The notes under the pieces: generated by a model
Databases searched by the model: none
Told to the model about the DNA's origin: nothing
What the model saw: only the letters and a program-made list of their open reading frames with translations
Source of the DNA: UBA6244 sp965140775
GTDB taxonomy: Bacteria > Bacteroidota > Bacteroidia > Bacteroidales > F082
Length of the DNA: 64,000 nucleotides
NCBI GenBank assembly: GCA_965140775.1
Contig: OZ223471.1
Span: 2,852,001-2,916,000, forward strand
Reading direction: 5' to 3'
Shown: in pieces, positions 18,040-27,662 of the stretch
Layout: the number at the start of each line of letters is the position of its first letter
Position numbering within the stretch: position 1 is the first letter of the stretch
Made by a program: the position numbers and the translations under genes

Positions 18040-19728
18040 ATGAAACAAATTTCATTTTTTGCCCTCATTCTCCTTTTCACCGTTAAATTACAAGCACAAA
18101 TCACCGAATTCCCTTTTGTGGAAGGGTTCGAGGGCACCACATTTCCTCCTTCCGACTGGATCGGCTATGCAGTGGTGGCCGGCGACAGAGAGTTTGAAAG
18201 GGTAACCGAAGGTGAGTGGCCTGATTGCCTGCCACATGATGGAAGTGTGGCCATGGCGCAATACAACTCTTTTAGTGCCCAGGCGGGCGATGCAGCCGTA
18301 CTGATTACGCCGGCACTTTCACTTACCGACCAAAACACCTTGCGGTTCTGGTTCTTTCGATCGGAAGATCCAAGCAACAACCGTCACGACAAAATTGAAA
18401 TTTATTACAACACAACCCCGGATCTGGTCGGTGCCACGCTGCTTGACTCCGTGAGCCGTGCCATTAACTTTTACCCGGTGGTTCCTTTCGAAGATTGGTA
18501 CCAGTATTCATATGAATTCAGCAGTCCGCAAGATACCTACATCATTTTTAAAGCAGTAAGTGCCTACGGGTGGAAAATGTATTTGGATGATATTGAAGTT
18601 GAACCTTACTCTCCGGATATAGATCCTCCTGAGGTCATTTCTCTGGAAGGAACTCAGGTATATGCACAACAGGAAATGAACCTGAAGTTGCGTGTTCGTG
18701 ACAATTCGGCCATGCCATCAACGCTGGACGGAGAAGCCATTATTAATGGTACCACCACCGACATCCTTATGACAAAGACCAGTGGTACACAAGGAGATTT
18801 CATCTATGAAGGGGTTATTTCGGGGCAACCCGACCATACAGCGGGTGAAATTAAGTTCTGGCTCACAGACATGCTTGGAAATGCCACCTGGTCGAACACC
18901 TACTCCTTGCATTGGGATTGGGTTCAACCCATTCTGGAAGAAGGTTTTGAAGGAGAAATTTTCCCGCCTGAAAACTGGACCATAACAGGAAAACCACTCA
19001 CCTGGCTCACCTGGGATGATTATGGATTGGTTTATTATACTGACAGCGATGATGTAAGTTATGAAGTTACGCCACCACAAGGAGAACGTCAGGCAGCGGT
19101 TGAATGGGATTTTCAAGGCAATGCGCAAGATGAATGGATGATTTCGCCCATGGTAGCCATTACCGAAGATGCCGTACTTACTTTTAAAACCTTTGCCCGC
19201 CTCAACAGCTACGATTATGATGAGTATTTGGTAAAGGTCACCACCGACGGGTTCAACTGGAATACCATCTGGAGTGCCGCGGATTATCCTGCCGGAGTCA
19301 CCGATTATAACGAAGACATCAGCATAAGTCTCGATAGCTACATAGGCAGCGATATTCGGGTAGCATGGCAAGCTTATAACCTGATGGGCACCAATTTGTG
19401 GTATTCCTGGTTTGTGGATGATGTAAAAATCAGGGTTACCGACACCCTCGTTGGCACAGCTCAGATTGAAGAGCCAATTGTTTCTCAGGCATTTCCCAAT
19501 CCATTTACCCAATCCACACAGATAAGCTTCCTGTTAAAAAATGATGGCAACGCTTCAATAATTCTTTACAGTGCTGATGGTAAAGCAGTATTCCAAAAAA
19601 ATCTGATGAATTTGCCCGCCGGATATCAATACATTCGCATTGATGGCAGAAACATCCCCACCGGTTTTTATTATTACAGATTAACCACCGGAGAGGGAAT
19701 TACCACCGGAAAATTAATTCGGAAATAG
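18040..19728 (+). CDS. Secreted protein with duplicated jelly-roll (choice-of-anchor J-like) domains and T9SS sorting signal
   Basis: A 562-residue protein from the ATG at 18040, giving a proper signal peptide (MKQISFFALILLFTVKLQAQ). Two related adhesion-type domains occur at about 28-195 (EGFEGTTFPPSDW) and 301-470 (EGFEGEIFPPENW); this FEG-x-x-FPP-x-x-W opening is typical of choice-of-anchor/MAM-like jelly rolls. A linker of about 100 residues between them contains Ig-like strands. The last ~80 residues form a T9SS type A domain (QAFPNPFTQSTQISF, ending TGKLIRK). Extracellular binding or protease-associated roles are known for this architecture; no catalytic residues were recognised. Confidence 0.82.
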   Translation: MKQISFFALILLFTVKLQAQITEFPFVEGFEGTTFPPSDWIGYAVVAGDREFERVTEGEWPDCLPHDGSVAMAQYNSFSAQAGDAAVLITPALSLTDQNTLRFWFFRSEDPSNNRHDKIEIYYNTTPDLVGATLLDSVSRAINFYPVVPFEDWYQYSYEFSSPQDTYIIFKAVSAYGWKMYLDDIEVEPYSPDIDPPEVISLEGTQVYAQQEMNLKLRVRDNSAMPSTLDGEAIINGTTTDILMTKTSGTQGDFIYEGVISGQPDHTAGEIKFWLTDMLGNATWSNTYSLHWDWVQPILEEGFEGEIFPPENWTITGKPLTWLTWDDYGLVYYTDSDDVSYEVTPPQGERQAAVEWDFQGNAQDEWMISPMVAITEDAVLTFKTFARLNSYDYDEYLVKVTTDGFNWNTIWSAADYPAGVTDYNEDISISLDSYIGSDIRVAWQAYNLMGTNLWYSWFVDDVKIRVTDTLVGTAQIEEPIVSQAFPNPFTQSTQISFLLKNDGNASIILYSADGKAVFQKNLMNLPAGYQYIRIDGRNIPTGFYYYRLTTGEGITTGKLIRK

Positions 19729-19994
19729 TAACCATTTGGTTCATTTCGAATGGCCGTCTCAGGAATACGTATGCCATTGACGCAGTGCGTGAACCAATAT
19801 CCATCTTTATGGAAGTTCTTTTGGTTTGAGTGTGAGTGCCGCGGTTTTCGGGACAGGATTACCCTTGTTCTAAAGAAAAAACCAAAAAAATAACGTTCAA
19901 TTTAAACCTTTCCGGTTTTTATTTGTCATTTTTGTAGGCAATCCTAATTGACATACCTCAGCATGTATCAACTTAATCTCAACCCATTGAACTC

Positions 19995-22397
19995 ATGAAA
20001 CCCACTCTATTCACTACCATATTCCTTGTATTGATTTTTGGGCAGATTTGTGCCCAAACAATCACCCAATCCATCACAGGAACCGTGCAGGATAATATTA
20101 CCGGAGAACCATTGGTGGGTGCCAACATTGTGGTGATTAACCTGGAGCCACTTACGGGGACAACCTCCAATGAGGATGGCAGGTTTGAACTTCAGCATAT
20201 ACCTGTTGGACTAGTAAGTCTTCGGGTTTCCTTCGTGGGTTATAAAACGGTTGAAATTCAAAACCGCGAACTCCGTCCCGGCAAGGAACTGAATTTAACC
20301 GTATTCATGGACGAAATGGTGTTGACGGGTGATGAAGTGGTGATAAAAGCCGGTATCGACAAAAAAGGATCCATTAACACCATGACCTCTGTTAGCTCAC
20401 GCACATTCACCATCGACGAAACCCGACGTTACGCGGGAAGCCGTGGTGATGTGGCACGCATGGCTTCCAATTTTGCCGGTGTTCAGGGAGCCTCTGATGA
20501 TAGAAACGATATTGTCATCAGAGGAAATTCGCCGGCGGGTTTACAATGGAGGCTCGAAGGATTGGAAATACCCAACCCCAATCACTACGGAGCGTTTGGA
20601 AGCACGGGAGGTCCGGTGAGCATACTCAATAACAACCAATTAGACAACTCCGATTTTCTTACGGGAGCCTTTCCGGCTGAATACGGAAACGCCGTATCGG
20701 GGGTGTTCGACCTAAGATTAAAAAATGGAAATGCCGACAACTACGAACTTATGGCCATGGTTGGGTTTAATGGTTTTGAAGTAGGTGCCGAAGGTCCCAT
20801 TCACAGAAAAAACAATTCGTCATTCATCGCCAACTACAGGTATTCCACGATGGAGGTATTCGATTTGTTGGGCATGTCGTTTGGTACGGGTACAGCGGTG
20901 CCTAAATACCAGGACTATTCGTTTAAAATCAATTTTCCGACAAAAAAAGCAGGTGTATTCTCCATTTATTCCATTGGTGGTAAAAGCAAGATAGATTTTC
21001 TGGACAGCAAAAGAGATACCAACGAAGTAGATTTTTATGGCGGTGAAGGATGGGATTTGCGAAATGGTTCTGAAATGGCGGTTGTTGGTCTGAACCATGC
21101 AATCAGCATTAAAAAAACAGCCTTGGTAAAAACGGCCCTCTCAGTATCATATCACTATTTTTTTGTAAAACAGGATTCCATTGTGGCCGAAAGCAAGGAT
21201 ATTGTCCCCTATTACTATTCTAATTTCAAGGAGACAAGGGTGTTGTTTTCCACTTTCGTGAAAAAGAAGATAAACGCCAAAAACAATTTTCAATTGGGGT
21301 TGAATATCAACTACTACATGAGCAATCTTCACGACAGTGTGTATAAAAAAGATTTTAACCGATTCATCACGCTTACCCAATACAAGGGCAACTCATCGCT
21401 GCTGAGGCCTTATGTTGCGTGGCAATTGAAACTCTCCGAAAGGCTTGTTATCAACGCAGGCGTCGATTATATGTATTACACCTTCAATGGTACCTCCAAC
21501 ATAGAACCCCGGTTTGGGGTAAACTACCACCTTGGAGTACAATCAAAAATCAGCTTTGGATACGGACTTCATAGCCAACTTTTACCCACAACGGTGTACG
21601 ACCGCGAAACCTATCTCGGTAACGGCCAATACGTCGCCATGAACCACGACCTCAGCCTGTTAAAAAGTCATCATTTTGTATTGGCCTACGATTGGAATAT
21701 CACCAATTTTACACGGATTAAGGCTGAAACCTATTTTCAGTACATCTACGATGCAGCCGTAAATGCCCATAAAGAAGATGCCTATTCGGTGCTTAATCAG
21801 GGTGCCGACTTCTATGTTTGGAATCCGGATACGTTAAAAAGTACGGGAACCGGAAAAAATTATGGATTGGAATTAACTTTTGAGCACTTCCTTAGAAAAG
21901 GTTTTTACACGCTCAGCACGGTTAGTCTATTCGAATCGAAATACAAGGGAAGTGATGGTGTTGAACGTAACTCTGCATTTAATTCCAATTTCGTTTTCAA
22001 TTTACTGCTGGGAAAAGAATGGGAATTGCATAAAAACAGCACCAACCCCAAACTAACCTCAAAAAAGCGCATCCTTGGAGCCGACATTAAACTTAATTGG
22101 GCAGGCGGCAGGCGATATACTCCCATCGATGAGGAGCAATCCAAATTGGAACACCAACCCGTTTACATCACCGATCAAACTTTCGACAAACAATTCAAAA
22201 ACTACTTTCGTACCGACTTGAAAGTGTATTTCAAACACGGAGGAAAAAAATCGAATTATGAAATGGGCATCGATTTGCAAAACATTTTTAACAATCAAAA
22301 TATTTATTCCCAGAACTTTAACACCTCCACCGGCGAAATATATTACACCTATCAGCTGGGTATCATGGTGATACCTTATGTTAGGTTTGAGTTTTAA
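19995..22397 (+). CDS. TonB-dependent receptor with carboxypeptidase-regulatory-like domain
   Basis: An 800-residue outer-membrane receptor. Signal peptide at 1-21 (GQICAQ); CarboxypepD_reg-like beta sandwich at about 28-110 (ITGTVQDNITGEPLVGANIV, VSFVGYKTVEIQNREL); plug domain at about 125-245 (ARMASNFAGVQGASDDRNDI, VIRGNSPAGLQWRLEGLEIP); then a long beta-barrel ending in YVRFEF with a terminal Phe. It imports a ligand across the outer membrane using ExbB/ExbD/TonB energy. No SusD partner is adjacent, so the substrate cannot be inferred; SusC-type receptors are usually longer. It precedes the TetR/Lol-like operon by 240 bp but is probably transcribed separately. Confidence 0.88.
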   Translation: MKPTLFTTIFLVLIFGQICAQTITQSITGTVQDNITGEPLVGANIVVINLEPLTGTTSNEDGRFELQHIPVGLVSLRVSFVGYKTVEIQNRELRPGKELNLTVFMDEMVLTGDEVVIKAGIDKKGSINTMTSVSSRTFTIDETRRYAGSRGDVARMASNFAGVQGASDDRNDIVIRGNSPAGLQWRLEGLEIPNPNHYGAFGSTGGPVSILNNNQLDNSDFLTGAFPAEYGNAVSGVFDLRLKNGNADNYELMAMVGFNGFEVGAEGPIHRKNNSSFIANYRYSTMEVFDLLGMSFGTGTAVPKYQDYSFKINFPTKKAGVFSIYSIGGKSKIDFLDSKRDTNEVDFYGGEGWDLRNGSEMAVVGLNHAISIKKTALVKTALSVSYHYFFVKQDSIVAESKDIVPYYYSNFKETRVLFSTFVKKKINAKNNFQLGLNINYYMSNLHDSVYKKDFNRFITLTQYKGNSSLLRPYVAWQLKLSERLVINAGVDYMYYTFNGTSNIEPRFGVNYHLGVQSKISFGYGLHSQLLPTTVYDRETYLGNGQYVAMNHDLSLLKSHHFVLAYDWNITNFTRIKAETYFQYIYDAAVNAHKEDAYSVLNQGADFYVWNPDTLKSTGTGKNYGLELTFEHFLRKGFYTLSTVSLFESKYKGSDGVERNSAFNSNFVFNLLLGKEWELHKNSTNPKLTSKKRILGADIKLNWAGGRRYTPIDEEQSKLEHQPVYITDQTFDKQFKNYFRTDLKVYFKHGGKKSNYEMGIDLQNIFNNQNIYSQNFNTSTGEIYYTYQLGIMVIPYVRFEF

Positions 22398-22572
22398 AGA
22401 CTGATGGATCAATAATTTAACGTAAAGATCTTTTGTTACCGAATAATTATCAAAATGGAGCCCAATTCTGCTCCTCTTGATACCTCCTCTATCCTTATTC
22501 GATATTTATGCTAACATCAATATGAAATTGGTATAAATTGCTGTCTTTTTCCACAAAAAACTTCAGAACTAC

Positions 22573-22602
22573 TTGACAAATCATTTTTTTGTAGTATTTT
22601 TG
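22573..22602 (+). promoter_or_regulatory. Promoter of the TetR/Lol-like operon (TTG - 19 nt - TATTTTTG)
   Basis: TTG at 22573-22575 and the -7 box TATTTTTG at 22595-22602 are separated by 19 nt, fitting both parts of the Bacteroidota promoter. Transcription should start near 22609, inside the palindrome described at 22600-22615. Confidence 0.65.
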
Positions 22603-22615
22603 ACCGACCGTTCAA
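22600..22615. promoter_or_regulatory. Candidate TetR operator (imperfect palindrome)
   Basis: TTGACCGACCGTTCAA is a 16-bp imperfect inverted repeat (12 of 16 positions symmetric) overlapping the end of the -7 box and the expected transcription start of the TetR gene. Its size and placement fit an autorepression operator. This is inference from position and symmetry. Confidence 0.5.
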
Positions 22616-22637
22616 TCATAAAATAAAAAAACCAATT

Positions 22638-23210
22638 TTGCCACGTACAGAAGAACAATTCGGAGAAATCAGGGAGCAGCGAAAGGCCGCCATCATGCAA
22701 GCGGGACTTGAACTCTTTGCCCAATACAGCATCGAAAGCACCTCCATAGCCATGATTGCCAAACATGCCGGCATTTCCAAAGGGTTGATGTACAATTACT
22801 TTGAAAGCAAAGAAGCGCTCATTGTGGCAGTGGTTTTAAAGGGAATGGACTCATTTGTGGAAATTACCCCGAAAATTGAAAATGGAATACTCACCCGCGA
22901 ACAACTTGAGGAATACCTTGATTTTACCATCGATATACTTGTAAAAAACATCAGTTATTGGAAACTTTATTTCTCAGTTCTGATGCAGCCCTCAGTCATG
23001 AAACTGGTGGAAAACCAATTGATGGAAACCATAATGCCTGTCATCTTGATGATGTCCGGTTACTACGAAAGCAAAGGATACAAAAATCCCATGGCCCATG
23101 CCATGTTGTTGGGAGCCACACTGGACGGCATCAGTCTCAACTATATGGTTAACCCTGAACAATTCCCCCTTCACGATATCAAAGAAATCATTAAACAAAA
23201 ACTTCTCTAA
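22638..23210 (+). CDS. TetR/AcrR-family transcriptional regulator
   Basis: A 190-residue regulator with an N-terminal helix-turn-helix (about 14-60: QRKAAIMQAGLELFAQYSIE, then IAMIAKHAGISKGLMYNYFE, where GLMYNYF is the recognition helix typical of TetR) and a divergent ligand-binding C-terminal part. The only start giving a complete DNA-binding domain is TTG at 22638, as the first in-frame ATG lies inside helix 1. It is the first gene of an operon with a LolA-like protein (2 bp downstream), two permeases and an ATPase, so it probably represses that operon and itself through the palindrome at 22600. The inducer is unknown. Confidence 0.88.
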   Translation: MPRTEEQFGEIREQRKAAIMQAGLELFAQYSIESTSIAMIAKHAGISKGLMYNYFESKEALIVAVVLKGMDSFVEITPKIENGILTREQLEEYLDFTIDILVKNISYWKLYFSVLMQPSVMKLVENQLMETIMPVILMMSGYYESKGYKNPMAHAMLLGATLDGISLNYMVNPEQFPLHDIKEIIKQKLL

Positions 23211-23212
23211 TC

Positions 23213-24001
23213 ATGAAACATATGTTTTCGATCAGGTCATTTTCAATGGTTTTTGCCATGATTATCAACCTGCTTTTCATTTCTTTCCATGCCCATGCAC
23301 AGGAACTCACCCCAAAAGACATTGTCCAAAAGTCGTACGACCTGTTTTTGGGCAAATCGAGTTTCAGCGAAATGTCCATGACCATCGTTCGGCCTTCCTG
23401 GTCGCGCACCATCTCCATGCAAAACTGGTCCATGGGACAGGATTATTACATCACCTATATTACTTCGCCGGCCGAAGATAAGGGACAGGTATTTCTAAAA
23501 TCGGACAAGGACATGTGGAACTTTTTGCCTTCGGTCAACCGGATGATTAAAATTCCGCCTTCCATGATGATGCAATCGTGGATGGGCTCCGACTTCACCA
23601 ACAACGACCTGATGAAGCAAAATTCCATTGTTACGGATTACACCCACACCATTGTCGGTACGGAAACCATCGACGGATACGATTGTTATGTGATCGATTT
23701 AAAACCGCTACCCGAGGCTCCGGTGGTTTGGGGTGGCATCAAAATGTGGATTGCCAAAGAGAAATTTTTCTCGTTGAAAAACGAATACCTCGACGACAAC
23801 CTCAAGGTGGTAAAAACCGAAACCGCATCAAATGTAAAACTAATGGGCGATCGCGAAATGCCTACCCACATGGAAATGATTCCCATGAACAAGGCCGGAA
23901 ACAAAACCGTGATGGACATCCTCCATCAGGAGTTTGATGTGAAATCCATCAACCGCGACTTCTTTTCCATTCAAAACATCAAAAAGGTAAGGCCTCAATA
24001 A
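23213..24001 (+). CDS. LolA-like outer-membrane lipoprotein-sorting protein
   Basis: A 262-residue protein with a signal peptide (about 1-30, HAHAQ) and the LolA-like fold: DIVQKSYDLFLGKSSFSEMS, YYITYITSPAEDKGQVFLKS, DKDMWNFLPSVNRMIKIPPS and GYDCYVIDLKPLPEAP. These features match the 'outer membrane lipoprotein-sorting protein' family, periplasmic carriers or lipid-binding proteins longer than classical LolA (~200 residues). The two FtsX-type permeases and LolD-type ATPase downstream suggest the complex extracts a lipid or lipoprotein from the inner membrane and passes it to this protein. The cargo is not known. Confidence 0.82.
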   Translation: MKHMFSIRSFSMVFAMIINLLFISFHAHAQELTPKDIVQKSYDLFLGKSSFSEMSMTIVRPSWSRTISMQNWSMGQDYYITYITSPAEDKGQVFLKSDKDMWNFLPSVNRMIKIPPSMMMQSWMGSDFTNNDLMKQNSIVTDYTHTIVGTETIDGYDCYVIDLKPLPEAPVVWGGIKMWIAKEKFFSLKNEYLDDNLKVVKTETASNVKLMGDREMPTHMEMIPMNKAGNKTVMDILHQEFDVKSINRDFFSIQNIKKVRPQ

Positions 24002-24039
24002 TTTCGAATCCCGAAAAGGGTGAATTTAAAAACAAAAAA

Positions 24040-25260
24040 ATGAAAATTTTAATTATCATGGCCTGGCGGAATTTGTGGCGCAACAAACGGCGCACCATGA
24101 TTACCGCCACCTCTGTGGTGCTCGCACTTATCCTGGCTTTGTTCATGCGTTCGATGCAATATGGATCGTACGAAACCATGATCAATGCCGGTGTGAATGA
24201 GGTGGGCAACATGCAGGTACACGATACAGGGTACTGGGAAAATAAAACCATCGACCATGCTTTTTTTACCTCACCGGAACTGGAACAATCGATCAGTGAG
24301 GTGGAGGGGGTATTGCATATCCTGCCTCATCTGGAGTCGTTCGTGCTGGCTTCCTATGGCGAAAAAACCAAAGGTGTTCAACTGGTGGGTATCGATCCGG
24401 AAGCCGAAGACAAGCAAGTGAACATCTCAGGGAAAATCACCCGGGGCGAATACCTTAAAAAGGGTGTGGAAGGGGTAGTAATTGGCGACAAGATTGCAGA
24501 ATACATGCACTTGAATGTTGGCGACAGCATGGTGGTGATGGGACAAGGTTATCAGGGTACCACGGCCATCGGCATGTTTCAGGTGATGGGCATCGCCCAC
24601 TTTGTTTCGCCTCAGATGAATAACCTCATGGTATATATTCCACTTGAAACCCTTCAAAATCTGGTATTTCCATACAAAAAAGGTCTGCTCACCAGCATTT
24701 CGGTATATACCGGGAATGAAACCGAAGATCAAGTGCTACACATATTGGAAAAAAAACTGGGAACACAGTATGAAGTCATCAGTTGGAAAGTGATGTTGAG
24801 CGACATGCTTCAAAGCATCAAACTCGACAACATCTCCGGAATGGTGATGCTCATGATTTTGTACATCATTGTAGCGTTCGGCATTTTCAGCACGGTGTTG
24901 ATGATGACGGTAGAACGTCGCCGACAATTTGCCGTGATGATATCGGTGGGCATGCGCAAGGGCAAACTGGTGATTACCAGCGTGATTGAATCTATTTTCA
25001 TTGCTCTCATCGGTGTGGTGGTGGGTTTGGCTATCGTGACGCCCATTCTGATATACCTCTATCTCAATCCCATCCCGCTGACGGGCGAAATTGCAGGAAT
25101 GTATGAAAGCTTTAACATCGAACCCATCATTACCTTTTCCATCCGGACTTCGATATTTGTCAGTCAGTCACTTATCGTCCTCATTCTGGCCTTGCTTTCG
25201 GCACTCTATCCTGTTTTCTATATCCTTCGTTTCAATGTATTAAACGCCTTAAGGCAATAA
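24040..25260 (+). CDS. ABC transporter permease, FtsX/LolC/MacB type (first copy)
   Basis: A 406-residue inner-membrane protein with one N-terminal membrane helix (TATSVVLALILALFMRSMQ, ~20-38), a large periplasmic MacB-like domain (about 40-265), then three C-terminal helices (~272-295, 320-345, 370-395). This is the LolCE/FtsX topology. The N-terminal AWRNLWRNKRRTM motif is typical. It pairs with the permease at 25272 (both have a WRNLWRNK start) to form a heterodimer energised by the ATPase at 26522. Known members move lipoproteins, lipids or signals out of the inner membrane. Confidence 0.88.
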   Translation: MKILIIMAWRNLWRNKRRTMITATSVVLALILALFMRSMQYGSYETMINAGVNEVGNMQVHDTGYWENKTIDHAFFTSPELEQSISEVEGVLHILPHLESFVLASYGEKTKGVQLVGIDPEAEDKQVNISGKITRGEYLKKGVEGVVIGDKIAEYMHLNVGDSMVVMGQGYQGTTAIGMFQVMGIAHFVSPQMNNLMVYIPLETLQNLVFPYKKGLLTSISVYTGNETEDQVLHILEKKLGTQYEVISWKVMLSDMLQSIKLDNISGMVMLMILYIIVAFGIFSTVLMMTVERRRQFAVMISVGMRKGKLVITSVIESIFIALIGVVVGLAIVTPILIYLYLNPIPLTGEIAGMYESFNIEPIITFSIRTSIFVSQSLIVLILALLSALYPVFYILRFNVLNALRQ

Positions 25261-25271
25261 ATTCAAGAATT

Positions 25272-26507
25272 ATGATCGCATCCATTTCATGGAGAAATTT
25301 GTGGCGCAACAAGCTCAGGAGTCTGGTTATCATAACTGCCGTGGCTGTGGGCATTTTGGGGGGCGTACTGTCTGACGGTTTTATGGAAGGTATGATGGAC
25401 CAACGTGTTAACGCAGCCATTGCCAACGAAATATCCAACATACAACTGCACAATCCGAAATTTCTGTTAAATAACGAAATCAATTTTACCATTCAAAACC
25501 CGGATCAATACATTGATTCAGCAAAAAAACTACCACAGGTTGCAGGTGTAAGCAAACGCATTGTATGCGGAGCCATGGCCAGCACCGCCAATGCAGCTAC
25601 CGCCGTTTTGATTAGTGGTGTGGTTCCCGAACAGGAACAAAAGGTGACGAAAATTTCGGAAAAACTTATTGCAGGTGAATATCTTCGTCAAGACCAACGG
25701 ATTCCGGTTGTGATTGGTAAGCCATTGGCAAAAAAGTTGGGACTCGATCTCCACAGCAAACTCATCGTTACACTTGCCGACAGTTCAGGAACCATCACCT
25801 ACGGAGCCTTTTTAGTGGTTGGCATCTACGAAACTTCCAACGCACTGTTCGACGAAGCCCATGTTTTTGTCAGGTACAACGATTTGGGAGCCCTGGCAGG
25901 TATTGTTGGTCAGGTGCATGAAATCGCCATTTCGCTTCACCAAAACGAAGAAACCAACGCAGTCTTTCAACACTTATCCAGCGAATTTTCCTCAGAACTT
26001 GCATCCGGTGCAATTGATATCCAACCGTGGCAACAACTCGAACCTCTGCTTCAGTCGATGATAGAAATGATGTCGTTTTTTTCGTACATGTTTCTCATCA
26101 TCATCCTGATTGCCCTGGCTTTTGCCATCATCAACACCATGACCATGGCCATTATGGAACGGAAACACGAAATTGGCATGTTGATGGCCATTGGCATGAT
26201 CAGAAGAAAGATTTTTTCGATGATCATGTTGGAAACACTTTTCTTGTCGGTTCTGGGTGGGTTCATCGGCCTGACTTTGAGTTATGCGGTGGTGGCTTAT
26301 TTTTCGCACTACGGACTCAATTTGGGTTCGATGGCCGGTGGCATGGACTACATTGGCTACGACTCAGTGGTCTTTTTTAAGGTTACGGATGTATTTTACC
26401 TCACAAGTTTCGTGCTGGTAGCCATTACAGCTGTGCTTTCCAGCATTTCACCCTCCATCAAAGCATTAAAACTCAACCCCGTGGAGGCCATCAGAGATAT
26501 TAATTAA
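25272..26507 (+). CDS. ABC transporter permease, FtsX/LolC/MacB type (second copy)
   Basis: A 411-residue permease with the same layout as the preceding one: ISWRNLWRNKLRSL, an N-terminal helix (VIITAVAVGILGGVLSDGFM), a periplasmic domain, and three C-terminal helices including SYMFLIIILIALAFAIINTM and an ending of the LNPVEAIRDIN type that contacts the ATPase. The start codon lies 11 bp after the first permease. The two proteins are paralogous but clearly diverged, as in the LolC/LolE pair. Confidence 0.88.
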   Translation: MIASISWRNLWRNKLRSLVIITAVAVGILGGVLSDGFMEGMMDQRVNAAIANEISNIQLHNPKFLLNNEINFTIQNPDQYIDSAKKLPQVAGVSKRIVCGAMASTANAATAVLISGVVPEQEQKVTKISEKLIAGEYLRQDQRIPVVIGKPLAKKLGLDLHSKLIVTLADSSGTITYGAFLVVGIYETSNALFDEAHVFVRYNDLGALAGIVGQVHEIAISLHQNEETNAVFQHLSSEFSSELASGAIDIQPWQQLEPLLQSMIEMMSFFSYMFLIIILIALAFAIINTMTMAIMERKHEIGMLMAIGMIRRKIFSMIMLETLFLSVLGGFIGLTLSYAVVAYFSHYGLNLGSMAGGMDYIGYDSVVFFKVTDVFYLTSFVLVAITAVLSSISPSIKALKLNPVEAIRDIN

Positions 26508-26521
26508 GAAATTATCGCATC

Positions 26522-27193
26522 ATGAGCATCATAGAAATCAACAACTTACACAAAACCTATACCGACACCAAAGTGCCGGTGAAAGCCGTTAACGGAATCA
26601 CCCTCCGCATCGAGGAGGGCGAATTTACCGCCATTGTTGGTCCTTCAGGATCAGGAAAAACCACTTTCCTCAACTTAATGGGAGGCCTCGACACCCCCAC
26701 TGAGGGTGATATCCTGATAGGCGGAAAGAACATCAAAGACCTGAGCTCGCGCGAACTTATCGACTTCAGACTACGCAACATCGGCTTTGTTTTTCAGTCG
26801 TACAACCTCATTCCCGTACTAACAGCCCTCGAAAATGTCGCCTTCATCATGGAGCTGCAAGGAGTGAAAAAGCAAGAGCGACATGCCATTGCCATGGAAT
26901 TACTGAAAAAAGTAGGGCTTGAAGGAAAGGAAAATTACAGGCCGGGAGAGCTTTCGGGAGGTCAACAACAGCGTGTTTCGGTGGCTCGTGCACTGGCTTC
27001 CAAACCCAAATTCATTTTGGCTGATGAGCCCACCGCCAACCTCGACTCTGTATCTACAGAAGACCTGCTTACTTTAATGTCGGATTTGAATAAAGCCGAA
27101 AACATGACCTTCATCTTCAGTACCCACGACAAACGTGTAATGGACAAGGCTCAGCGGATTGTGACAATTGACGACGGCAAAGTGGTATCATAA
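26522..27193 (+). CDS. ABC transporter ATP-binding protein, LolD/MacB type
   Basis: A 223-residue ATPase with Walker A GPSGSGKTT (~39-47), Q-loop FVFQSYNLIPVLTALENV, signature LSGGQQQRVSVARAL (~143-157), Walker B FILADEPTANLD and the switch His in FIFSTHDKRV. The FVFQSYNLIP segment and overall length place it with LolD/FtsE/MacB ATPases. It begins 14 bp after the second permease and completes the TetR-headed operon. Active in the cytoplasm, it powers the two FtsX-type permeases. Confidence 0.95.
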   Translation: MSIIEINNLHKTYTDTKVPVKAVNGITLRIEEGEFTAIVGPSGSGKTTFLNLMGGLDTPTEGDILIGGKNIKDLSSRELIDFRLRNIGFVFQSYNLIPVLTALENVAFIMELQGVKKQERHAIAMELLKKVGLEGKENYRPGELSGGQQQRVSVARALASKPKFILADEPTANLDSVSTEDLLTLMSDLNKAENMTFIFSTHDKRVMDKAQRIVTIDDGKVVS

Positions 27194-27371
27194 AAACCAC
27201 GAAAAGCCCCTTTATATCGAAGAACCAGATATTGATTGATAGCTTCCGGGGTGCACACGTCAATAAATCTTCCATCCATAAGTGCTCGTCAGAAAATTGT
27301 CTCAACCCTCCTTCGAATAAAACCTTGAGGTATCTGCCCATGACCCGGAAACACAGTCAATTGGCGTGTTT

Positions 27372-27662
27372 CTATGCCATTAAAAGGGCAAGGGCTTCGG
27401 CAACCCGACCCGAGGCAATGAGTTCTTTGGCTGCCAGATGCCGTTTCGACTGACTGTCTGAAGTTTTAACGAAAATTTTTTGTTGCCGGATTTTTTCCAG
27501 ATCGGCATCCGATGGCAGTTGTTCCAGATTGCCCAATTGTCCCAGATCGTTTCCCGAAAGGTAGTCGCTCCATTGCACTTCTTTGGGCAGACTATCGACA
27601 CCAATACCCATGGTTGTAAGGGGTTTCGGAACAATAAATTTGGCATCACCGGAAGTCCTCAC
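27372..27662 (-). CDS. C-terminal fragment of the frameshifted flavin reductase
   Basis: As an independent reading frame this would be a 96-residue protein starting from GTG within a GTGA overlap with the preceding stop. The content (IVPKPLTTMGIGVDSLPKE, LSGNDLGQLGNLEQLP, then a Lys/Ala-rich helix) is not a recognisable stand-alone protein but matches the expected C-terminus of the upstream gene. If the frameshift is real, translational coupling could still make this piece. Confidence 0.6.
   Translation of the reverse strand: MRTSGDAKFIVPKPLTTMGIGVDSLPKEVQWSDYLSGNDLGQLGNLEQLPSDADLEKIRQQKIFVKTSDSQSKRHLAAKELIASGRVAEALALLMA

Noticed and set aside
19927..19934. CATTTTTG as the -7 box of the TonB-dependent receptor at 19995
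   Set aside because: One mismatch to TAnnTTTG and no TTG at the right distance; not distinguishable from background T-rich sequence.
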